Program-made: the position numbers and the translations under genes
Source of the DNA: Kiritimatiellia bacterium
GTDB taxonomy: Bacteria > Verrucomicrobiota > Kiritimatiellia > RFP12 > UBA1067
Direction: 5' to 3'
NCBI GenBank assembly: GCA_900771305.1
Contig: CAAGNL010000279.1
Span: 1-9,349 of the forward strand
DNA length: 9,349 nucleotides
The notes under the pieces: generated by a model
What the model was told of the DNA's origin: nothing
Seen by the model: the letters and a program-made list of their open reading frames with translations, nothing else
Database searches by the model: none
In this document: piece by piece, positions 1 to 4,961 of the stretch
How the letters are laid out: each line of letters opens with the position of its first letter
Numbering within the stretch: the first letter of the stretch is position 1

Positions 1-125
1 ACGCTACGATTCTCCGCCCATTGAAAGATCCTCCCGGGATGCCGACGGAAGATGTCCTGACACTTCTGGAGTCCCGGATCCTTGGCCTGAGCGTTGATCG
101 TCTGACGACTGCGGCTTCGGACTAG
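1..125 (+). CDS. 3' end of an unidentified protein (partial)
   Basis: The reading frame with codons starting at position 3 is open from the left edge to a TAG at 123-125 and encodes about 40 residues, including LKDPPGMPTEDVLTLLESRI. The stretch is free of stops, mixed in composition and predicted to be helical near its end, as expected for the C-terminus of a real protein. I do not recognise the family. The promoter of the next gene begins about 55 bases after the stop, so this gene is probably a separate transcription unit. The minus strand is also nearly open here, so the coding assignment is tentative. Confidence 0.4.
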   Translation, partial: ATILRPLKDPPGMPTEDVLTLLESRILGLSVDRLTTAASD

Positions 126-139
126 ACCATTCGAAAAAG

Positions 140-171
140 CTCAGATGCACTTTTGCTCAGATGCTCAGATG
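140..171. repeat. Tandem 8-bp repeat CTCAGATG (three exact units, one degenerate)
   Basis: Exact CTCAGATG units lie at 140-147, 156-163 and 164-171. The slot between the first two (148-155, CACTTTTG) keeps the 8-bp register but has diverged. The array ends 9 bases before the -35 hexamer of the downstream promoter, roughly -77 to -46 from the predicted transcription start. That is where activators commonly bind. It could equally be a slippage-generated microrepeat with no function. Confidence 0.6.
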
Positions 172-180
172 CCGAGTACG

Positions 181-210
181 TTGACGCGTGATGGGGAAAT
201 GGTATATACT
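181..210 (+). promoter_or_regulatory. Sigma70-type promoter for the Gfo/Idh/MocA-like gene
   Basis: A -35 hexamer TTGACG (181-186, five of six consensus bases) is followed by TATACT (205-210, five of six) at an 18-bp spacing. The overlapping TATATA (203-208) would give 16 bp. Transcription should start near 217, leaving a leader of about 67 bases with a G-rich run at 228-238 before the ribosome binding site. This is the best promoter match in the window. It is a consensus match only. Confidence 0.6.
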
Positions 211-270
211 TCGGTTGAAACTATCGTGGGCGGGGGGGCTTGTGCCTGCGAGAACCGACGGCATTCAGTA

Positions 271-276
271 AAGGAG
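271..276 (+). promoter_or_regulatory. Ribosome binding site that sets the oxidoreductase start at 284
   Basis: AAGGAG is followed by the sequence ATGACGATG, so two in-frame ATGs are available. The first (278) is only 1 base from the Shine-Dalgarno sequence, which is too close. The second (284) has a normal 7-base spacing and is therefore the preferred start. The choice removes only two residues (Met-Thr). Confidence 0.65.
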
Positions 277-283
277 TATGACG

Positions 284-1522
284 ATGGATCTCTCAAGACG
301 CAATTTCATGGGGGCGGCGTTGTTCGCCGCCGCGGGCACGGTGGGTGCGGCTGAGGCGCCGAAGGCGAAAATCCAGGGACTGGACGAGACGAAGAGCGGG
401 GCGGACTTGAGCCTCCCCTGGGAGCCGTATGCGGACGGTGGACGGAAAATCCGCGTCGGTATCGCGGGTGAGGGCGTCTGCTCGTTCGGTTCCGCGTTCG
501 GCTATCAGAACCATCCCTATGTCGAAGTCGTCGCCTGCACGGATCTCGATCCGGCCAAGTGCAGGCTCCTGCAGGAGCGCGTCAAGGCGCAGAAGACCTA
601 TCCAAGCTGCGAGGAGATGATCAAGCACGCCGCCGAGGACAAGCTGGAGGCGGTCTACATCGCGACCGATGCGCCGAGCCACGTGCACCTCGCCATCATG
701 GCGCTGGAGCATGGTCTCAACGTGGCGAGCGCCGTGCCGGCCTTCCTGGGAGAGGATCAGCTCGAGTACATTCCGAAGCTGCTCGATGCCGTCACGCGCA
801 GTGGCAAGCTCTACCAGATGAACGAGACCACCGCCTTCCGCAATTCCTGCTTCGCGATGCGCAAGCTGTACGAGGCGGGCAAACTCGGCGCAATCACCTA
901 TACGGAAGGCGAATATTTCCATCCAGGCTCCCATCAGCTGGACGGCAAGCGCACGGGAAGCTACAACGGCTGGCGCGAAGGCCTGCCGCCGCAGTTCTAC
1001 CCGACGCACTCGAACGGCTACTACACCTGTGTCACGCACAGGCGGTTCACGGAAGTGACCTGCACGGGCGTTCCGTCCCTCAAGTACGCCTATGCGAAGG
1101 GAAACCGCTACAACAATCCCTTCGGCAGCGAGTACGCGATGTTCAAGTGCGAGGATGGTTCGGCCGCCCGCATGCTCGTCTCCTGGGACGTGCCGGCCTA
1201 TGGCGGCGAGGACGGGCGCATCTGGGGCCAGAAGGGCTGCTTCGTGCCGGAGAAGGGCGGTTACCGCGGCTGGTTCGACGACGAGGTGAAGAAGGCGACC
1301 TTCTGGAAGAAACGTGCGCTGCCGGCGGGCATGCCGGCGGGCGGCCACGGCGGCTCGCACGGCTATCTGACGGACGACTTCATCCATGGCATTCTCGTGC
1401 CAGAGCACAAGGTCTGCGTCGACGTCGTCACGGCGCTGAACACGACCATCGCCGGCGTCTATGCGCACCGCAGCGCGATGAGGGGTGGCGAGTCGATTAA
1501 GATTCCCGAGATTTCGCTGTAG
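284..1522 (+). CDS. Tat-exported Gfo/Idh/MocA-family oxidoreductase-like protein
   Basis: The 412-residue product is a probable NAD(P)-dependent sugar or polyol oxidoreductase, or a relative of one, acting outside the cytoplasm. It opens with a twin-arginine leader (SRRNFMG at residues 4-10, then an alanine-rich hydrophobic stretch to about residue 23). A Rossmann fold follows: RVGIAGEGVCSFG (57-69), with an acidic pair ending strand 2 (TDLD, 86-89) that favours NAD(H). The C-terminal part carries HGGSH near 355-359 and DDFIHGI at 364-370, as in planctomycete/verrucomicrobial members of the family. The position of the usual EKP motif reads AVP (150-152), so the customary active-site lysine is absent. 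The substrate cannot be inferred. It appears to be a single-gene unit with its own promoter. Its last 26 bases overlap the convergent YkgJ-type gene. The family call is firm; catalysis is uncertain. Confidence 0.9.
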   Translation: MDLSRRNFMGAALFAAAGTVGAAEAPKAKIQGLDETKSGADLSLPWEPYADGGRKIRVGIAGEGVCSFGSAFGYQNHPYVEVVACTDLDPAKCRLLQERVKAQKTYPSCEEMIKHAAEDKLEAVYIATDAPSHVHLAIMALEHGLNVASAVPAFLGEDQLEYIPKLLDAVTRSGKLYQMNETTAFRNSCFAMRKLYEAGKLGAITYTEGEYFHPGSHQLDGKRTGSYNGWREGLPPQFYPTHSNGYYTCVTHRRFTEVTCTGVPSLKYAYAKGNRYNNPFGSEYAMFKCEDGSAARMLVSWDVPAYGGEDGRIWGQKGCFVPEKGGYRGWFDDEVKKATFWKKRALPAGMPAGGHGGSHGYLTDDFIHGILVPEHKVCVDVVTALNTTIAGVYAHRSAMRGGESIKIPEISL

Positions 1523-1850
1523 TCTCCCGCAGTACGGGGCAGACGGACTTCGAGTCGGGGTTCGTCCACGCCAGCGGGAACGTGCGGCATTTGTCGGGCT
1601 TGACCACATTGATCCGGCAGAGATTGTCCGCCGTCAGATAAACGCATGCGCCCTCGGGCGTGTTCTTGAGAATCAGCCCCCGCCTGTCGGGGGCGATTTC
1701 CGTTTCCTGCTCGATGAAGCGCACCTCGGGGATTCCAAGGAACGCGGCGATCCGCGCGATTTCGGCGTCCGAAACGCGGACGATGCCGTCGGGGATGCGG
1801 CAGCAGGCGCCACAGCGGCGGCAATGAAATTCAGAGGGCGAGGCCGTCAT
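1497..1850 (-). CDS. YkgJ-family cysteine cluster protein
   Basis: This 117-residue protein has eight cysteines. Near the N-terminus is the family signature CRRCGACC (10-17), and further on are C69, C78, C88 and C104, with the typical KPDKCRTFP stretch (85-92). YkgJ-type proteins are thought to bind a metal or an iron-sulfur cluster through these cysteines, but no reaction is established for them. A cytoplasmic location is expected because no leader is visible. The start ATG (1850-1848) overlaps the stop of the TSCPD gene as ATGA and has no clear Shine-Dalgarno sequence, so translation is probably coupled. The frame stays open upstream, but the upstream residues do not resemble the family and coincide with the TSCPD gene in another frame. 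The 3' end overlaps the convergent oxidoreductase gene by 26 bp. Confidence 0.85.
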   Translation of the reverse strand: MTASPSEFHCRRCGACCRIPDGIVRVSDAEIARIAAFLGIPEVRFIEQETEIAPDRRGLILKNTPEGACVYLTADNLCRINVVKPDKCRTFPLAWTNPDSKSVCPVLRETTAKSRES

Positions 1851-2110
1851 ACGAGAATCGTCGGTTCCGTCTTCAGCTCGGCTTCGAGGGCTCGGGCGAA
1901 CTGGTCGGGGCAGGAGGTACCGCCGCGGCAGTTGATCCCTTTGAGGAGGGGAATCAGGTCTTCGACCTTTCGTCCGACGGCGAGACGGGCAACGCCCTGC
2001 GTGTTGCCGGGGCAGCCGCCGAGGAATTGGCATTTGGTGACGATGCCGTTTTCGATTTCGTACTGGATCGCCTGGGCACAGGTGCCCTGAGTCTTGAATG
2101 TCTTGATCAT
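1847..2110 (-). CDS. TSCPD-domain protein (TIGR03905-like)
   Basis: The product is 87 residues long, close to full family length. It carries all the hallmark segments: GTC (9-11), GGCPGNTQG (31-39), and a C-terminal GINC (58-61) followed by TSCPDQ (65-70). The four cysteines C11, C33, C61 and C67 are the conserved ones and suggest metal binding. The biochemical role of the free-standing family is not established; the TSCPD domain also occurs in some ribonucleotide reductases. The ATG at 2110 was chosen because family members begin a few residues before GTC. A GTG at 2155 in the same frame would add an unrelated 15-residue extension. No Shine-Dalgarno sequence precedes the ATG. The gene lies 51 bases after the regulator and overlaps the YkgJ-type gene by 4 bases, so the three probably form one unit. 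Confidence 0.85.
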   Translation of the reverse strand: MIKTFKTQGTCAQAIQYEIENGIVTKCQFLGGCPGNTQGVARLAVGRKVEDLIPLLKGINCRGGTSCPDQFARALEAELKTEPTILV

Positions 2111-2120
2111 GATGCTGGAC

Positions 2121-2126
2121 AGTATA
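2121..2126 (-). promoter_or_regulatory. Possible -10 element ahead of the TSCPD gene
   Basis: On the minus strand TATACT (five of six consensus bases) ends 10 bases before the ATG at 2110. If used, transcription would start only a few bases before the ATG, giving a nearly leaderless mRNA. That would fit the lack of a Shine-Dalgarno sequence. No convincing -35 hexamer is seen at 16-18 bp, so this is a weak call. Confidence 0.25.
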
Positions 2127-2140
2127 GCATGAATCGGGCA

Positions 2141-2174
2141 TGCCGGGAGGTGCACATGATTCTACTGCCGGGAG
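2141..2174. repeat. 9-bp direct repeat TGCCGGGAG around the regulator stop codon
   Basis: TGCCGGGAG occurs at 2141-2149 and 2166-2174, 25 bp apart. The second copy lies in the last codons of the regulator gene, and the first lies in the gap before the TSCPD gene. The regulator's stop (2162-2164) sits between them. Short direct repeats can mark replication-slippage events, which is relevant because the regulator is short at this end. A chance origin is possible. Confidence 0.45.
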
Positions 2175-3214
2175 TTCTGGAGCCGTCTGCGGCAGCGGTT
2201 GAGGTGGCGCTCGAAGTCGCCGTCGTTGATGAAGTCTGCGAGGAAAAGCTGGTCAAGGACGGGGACCGTACAGGAGTAGAACCCGACCTTTGCGGTGAAG
2301 TCCGCGAGGATTCTGGTCGGTAGGACGAGATAGCCGACGCGCATGGCGGGCGAAAGGGTCTTGCTGAACGTGTTGAGGTAGATGACGTGTCGTCCACCGT
2401 CGATTGCGAAGAGGGTTTCGGCTCCGCGCCGTGCCGAGGAGAACTCCGAGTCGAAGTCGTCCTCGATGAGGATTCGGGATTCGGTCTGCGCCCACTGGAC
2501 ATATTCACGGCGCTTGGAGGAGTCCGCAGTGACGTCCGTTGGAAAACTGCGGTAGGGCGTGACGTGGAGAATCCTCGAGCGGGCGTGGTGGAGCTCCTCT
2601 GAGAGAATTCCGTGTGTGCCGAGGGCGAGGCCCTCGCAGGAAACCCCGTGTGCCTCGTACACTTGCTGGATCTTGGCGTAGGACGGCCTCTCGATGGCGA
2701 TGGAGTCGTCCGTGAAGAACTGCGCGAGGAGTCCATAGAGGTACTCGGCGCCGGAGCCGACGATGATCTGCGATGGCCTCACACGCAGATCGCGGGCGCG
2801 GGCGAGATAGCTGGCGATTGCCTCGCGCAGCTCGGCGGTTCCGTTGTTGGGGGACTTGATCAGCATGCGCTCGCCGTAGCGGGAGATCACGGCCCGGATC
2901 TTCTTCGCGGCCACCGAGAAGGGGAATGTCGTGTCGACACGATGGTTGTTTCGCCGCGGGGGCTTCTGCCGACGGGAAGGAAGAGGTGTCTCGCGATCGT
3001 TCCCCCGCTGCGCGACGAAGAAACCGCTGCGCTCACGGGCCTCGACATAGCCTTCGTCGCAGAGAAGCGCGTAGGCGTGCTCCACCGTGATGACGCTGGT
3101 GCCCGTTTCGTCCGCCAGCGCGCGCTTGGACGGCAGGCGCGTCCCGGGAACGTAATCTCCCTCGAGGATCGCCTTGCGGAGGCGCTCGTAGAGTCTCAGG
3201 TAGCGGGCTTTCAT
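2162..3214 (-). CDS. pdxR: MocR/PdxR-type GntR regulator with shortened PLP-binding domain
   Basis: The 350-residue protein has a GntR winged-helix domain (about 1-68, with [14 protein letters not shown] at 27-40 and [13 protein letters not shown] at 55-67), a basic linker (about 70-95) and a fold-type I aminotransferase-like domain. PLP-binding features are present: EDDFDSEF (251-258) and [15 protein letters not shown] (281-295), in which Lys285 should form the Schiff base. A Phe stands at 254, where GabR has Tyr281. The sequence ends at [11 protein letters not shown] (335-344) plus six residues, whereas MocR proteins normally run to about 450-490. The C-terminal small domain, which holds the effector-binding arginine of GabR, is missing. 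Divergence from pdxST across paired operator-like boxes argues that it senses PLP and controls B6 synthesis. The gene symbol is inferred from context. No Shine-Dalgarno sequence is evident. Confidence 0.8.
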   Translation of the reverse strand: MKARYLRLYERLRKAILEGDYVPGTRLPSKRALADETGTSVITVEHAYALLCDEGYVEARERSGFFVAQRGNDRETPLPSRRQKPPRRNNHRVDTTFPFSVAAKKIRAVISRYGERMLIKSPNNGTAELREAIASYLARARDLRVRPSQIIVGSGAEYLYGLLAQFFTDDSIAIERPSYAKIQQVYEAHGVSCEGLALGTHGILSEELHHARSRILHVTPYRSFPTDVTADSSKRREYVQWAQTESRILIEDDFDSEFSSARRGAETLFAIDGGRHVIYLNTFSKTLSPAMRVGYLVLPTRILADFTAKVGFYSCTVPVLDQLFLADFINDGDFERHLNRCRRRLQNSRQ

Positions 3215-3260
3215 CTGGTCATATCAAAATTACTTGTTCTGGTCATTCTATAAGACCAAT
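3215..3260. promoter_or_regulatory. Putative PdxR operator: two direct boxes and one inverted box
   Basis: CTGGTCAT occurs at 3215-3222 and again at 3239-3246, 24 bp apart. AGACCAAT (3253-3260) is the inverted form, so TGGTC (3240-3244) faces GACCA (3254-3258) across 9 bases. Two direct boxes plus one inverted box is the arrangement I recall for PdxR-type MocR regulators, whose sites contain a TGGWCTA-like core. The first box touches the regulator's own start codon, suggesting autoregulation. Candidate -10 elements for pdxS are TATAAG (3249-3254, inside the inverted pair) and TATCAT (3269-3274). Neither has a good -35, which would suit an activated promoter. Confidence 0.55.
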
Positions 3261-3294
3261 CGAAAGTCTATCATATCCTGCGTTCAAAACCAAC

Positions 3295-3299
3295 AGGAG
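3295..3299 (+). promoter_or_regulatory. Ribosome binding site that sets the pdxS start at 3307
   Basis: AGGAG is followed by A and then ATGACGATG. The ATG at 3301 is 1 base away and the in-frame ATG at 3307 is 7 bases away. The latter is the better start. It also puts the catalytic lysines at 80 and 148, one residue off the Bacillus subtilis numbering. Confidence 0.6.
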
Positions 3300-3306
3300 A
3301 ATGACG

Positions 3307-4182
3307 ATGAGCGAAGACCGTGTACAGTTGAACCGCAACCTGGCGCAGATGCTGAAGGGCGGCGTAATCATGGATGTGACGACGCCGGAGCAGGCCCGGA
3401 TCGCCGAGGCGGCGGGCGCGTGCGCCGTGATGGCTCTGGAGCGCATCCCCGCCGACATCCGTGCGGCAGGCGGCGTCTCCCGCATGAGCGATCCCAAGAT
3501 GATCAAGGGCATCCAGCAGGCGGTTTCGATTCCCGTGATGGCGAAGTGCCGTATCGGGCATTTCGTGGAGGCGCAGGTGCTTGAGGCGATTGAGATCGAC
3601 TACATCGACGAGAGCGAGGTCCTTTCTCCCGCCGACGACCGCCTCCACATCGACAAGTCGCAGTTCAAGGTTCCGTTCGTCTGCGGGGCGAAGGATCTGG
3701 GCGAGGCGCTCCGCCGCATCTCGGAAGGCGCGTCGATGATCCGCACGAAGGGCGAGCCCGGCACGGGCGATGTCGTCCAGGCGGTCCGCCACATGCGGAT
3801 GATGCAGAGCGAGATCCGCCGTGTGGCGTCCCTCGGCGCGGATGAGCTCTACGAGGCGGCCAAGGAGCTGCGCGTCCCCTATGAACTGGTGAAGTCCGTG
3901 CACGACAACAAAAAGCTCCCCGTCGTCAACTTCGCCGCCGGTGGCGTGGCGACCCCTGCCGATGCGGCGCTGATGATGCAGCTTGGCGCGGAGGGCGTGT
4001 TCGTGGGCTCCGGCATCTTCAAGAGCGGAAATCCCGCGAAACGCGCGGCTGCGATCGTCAAGGCCGTCACCAATTTCGACAAGCCCCAGATCATTGCCGA
4101 GGTCTCCGAGGACCTGGGAGAGGCGATGGTCGGCATCAACGAGGGCGAGATTGAGCTGCTGATGGCGGAGCGTGGCAAGTGA
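3307..4182 (+). CDS. pdxS: PLP synthase subunit PdxS
   Basis: PdxS is the lyase subunit of the PLP synthase. It condenses ribose 5-phosphate, glyceraldehyde 3-phosphate and ammonia into pyridoxal 5'-phosphate in the cytoplasm. The 291-residue product is a (beta/alpha)8 barrel of normal family length. Expected residues are present: Asp23 in GGVIMDV, Lys80 in VMAKCRIGH (the first substrate-binding lysine), Lys148 in [10 protein letters not shown] (the second), and the phosphate-binding glycines FAAGGVATP (209-217) and VGSGIFKS (233-240). The Shine-Dalgarno spacing favours 3307 over the ATG two codons upstream. The stop overlaps the pdxT GTG start by 4 bases, keeping the two subunits translationally coupled. 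The gene is transcribed divergently from the PdxR-type regulator and is probably activated by it when PLP is low. The C-terminal tail is short, as in many bacteria. Confidence 0.98.
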   Translation: MSEDRVQLNRNLAQMLKGGVIMDVTTPEQARIAEAAGACAVMALERIPADIRAAGGVSRMSDPKMIKGIQQAVSIPVMAKCRIGHFVEAQVLEAIEIDYIDESEVLSPADDRLHIDKSQFKVPFVCGAKDLGEALRRISEGASMIRTKGEPGTGDVVQAVRHMRMMQSEIRRVASLGADELYEAAKELRVPYELVKSVHDNKKLPVVNFAAGGVATPADAALMMQLGAEGVFVGSGIFKSGNPAKRAAAIVKAVTNFDKPQIIAEVSEDLGEAMVGINEGEIELLMAERGK

Positions 4183-4757
4183 GAGTCGGGGTGCTTGCCC
4201 TGCAGGGGGCGTTCATCGAGCATGAGAGCCGGATTGCGGAACTCGGGGCGACGCCGTTCGAGATCCGCACGCGGACTGATGTTGAAAGTCCCTTTGACGG
4301 TTTGATCCTGCCGGGTGGCGAGTCGACTGTTCAGGGCAAGCTCCTTCACGAGCTCAAGCTCTTCGACCCGTTGCGGCGAATGATCGGTGCGGGGCTTCCC
4401 GTCTTCGGGACCTGCGCCGGACTGATTCTGCTCGCCCGTCGGATACAGGACGATCCGCTTGTCCATTTTGGTTCCCTCGACGTGGTTGTCGAACGGAACG
4501 CCTACGGGCGTCAGCTCGGCAGCTTCCAGGCAGAGGGACCGTTCGCCGGCGGAGCGTCCATCCCCATGTCCTTCATCCGGGCTCCCGCGATTCGTGAAGT
4601 CGGGTCGGGCGTAGATGTCCTTGCCTCTGAAAACGGTATCCCCGTCGCAGTGCGGCAGGGGAACATCCTCGCCACCGCGTTCCATCCGGAACTTGATCCC
4701 GATACGACGGTCCACTCTTATTTCCTGTCAATGGTGGAGGAATTTGTGGTATCATAG
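4179..4757 (+). CDS. pdxT: PLP synthase glutaminase subunit PdxT
   Basis: PdxT is a class I glutamine amidotransferase that hydrolyses glutamine and channels ammonia to PdxS in the dodecameric PLP synthase. The 192-residue protein has the family's N-terminal [12 protein letters not shown] (4-15), the oxyanion motif LPGGEST (44-50), the nucleophile Cys79 in [11 protein letters not shown] and the His169/Glu171 dyad in TAFHPEL. These positions match Bacillus subtilis PdxT almost exactly. The start is a GTG within GTGA, overlapping the pdxS stop. A GGAG at 4167-4170 lies 8 bases upstream at a good spacing. No terminator follows: only a 4-bp GTCC/GGAC stem without a T-tract lies after the stop, so transcription may continue into the downstream genes. 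The substrate-channel and catalytic features look intact, so the enzyme should be active. Confidence 0.97.
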   Translation: MRVGVLALQGAFIEHESRIAELGATPFEIRTRTDVESPFDGLILPGGESTVQGKLLHELKLFDPLRRMIGAGLPVFGTCAGLILLARRIQDDPLVHFGSLDVVVERNAYGRQLGSFQAEGPFAGGASIPMSFIRAPAIREVGSGVDVLASENGIPVAVRQGNILATAFHPELDPDTTVHSYFLSMVEEFVVS

Positions 4758-4763
4758 TCCGCA

Positions 4764-4961
4764 ATGGACATTTCGTCATCTTCCACCTCCCTTGGGCGTC
4801 GGGGATTTCTCTCCTCCGTCGCCCTGTTTGGCGTCTCTGCCGTGTTGCCCGCGGCTGCGGCGTCGACTGTGACGGGTGCATTGAAGTTCCGTGCCTTCGC
4901 TGATGTCCACTCCTATCCAGGCGTCTTTCCGCTTCTGACCAAACGAAGAGAACCCTTATGA
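4764..4961 (+). pseudogene. Truncated Tat-leader ORF, probable metallophosphoesterase remnant
   Basis: The 65-codon ORF starts 6 bases after pdxT. It encodes a twin-arginine-like leader (GRRGFLSS at 11-18, hydrophobic segment 19-34 ending AAAAS) and then LKFRAFADVHSYPGVFP (40-56). That segment resembles the first strand and DxH metal motif (Asp47, His49) of secreted calcineurin-type phosphoesterases. After about residue 56 (position 4931) the similarity ends, and nine unrelated codons lead to a TGA that overlaps the next gene's ATG. All later metal-binding motifs are absent, so no enzyme activity is expected. I read it as the 5' stump of a deleted gene. A working short leader-type ORF that couples translation to the next gene is an alternative. 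No Shine-Dalgarno sequence is seen. The family link rests on a short segment. Confidence 0.5.

Noticed and set aside
135..154. AAAAG/CTTTT inverted repeat as a terminator for the left-edge gene
   Set aside because: The stem has five mostly A-T pairs and a 10-base loop, with no following T-run. It is too weak to call.
228..238. G-rich run in the oxidoreductase leader as a G-quadruplex
   Set aside because: There are only two adjacent G-runs. The four spaced tracts needed for an ordinary quadruplex are not present.
145..354. 69-codon plus-strand ORF running through the promoter and into the oxidoreductase gene
   Set aside because: It covers the promoter and repeat region, lacks a ribosome binding site and shows no protein-like features.
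293..1609. Minus-strand ORF (438 codons) opposite the oxidoreductase
   Set aside because: Low-complexity antisense translation. The plus strand encodes a recognisable Tat leader and Rossmann fold.
2111..2161. Frameshifted continuation of the regulator's missing C-terminal domain
   Set aside because: Only 51 bases lie before the next gene, and they do not read as aminotransferase C-terminal sequence in the regulator's own frame. The domain is missing rather than out of frame.
2612..3253. Plus-strand ORF (213 codons) opposite the regulator
   Set aside because: The minus strand gives a GntR/MocR protein with PLP-site motifs; the plus-strand reading has none.
4757..4769. Hairpin GTCC-GCAAT-GGAC after the pdxT stop as a terminator
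   Set aside because: The stem has only 4 bp and is not followed by a T-tract, so it is unlikely to terminate transcription.
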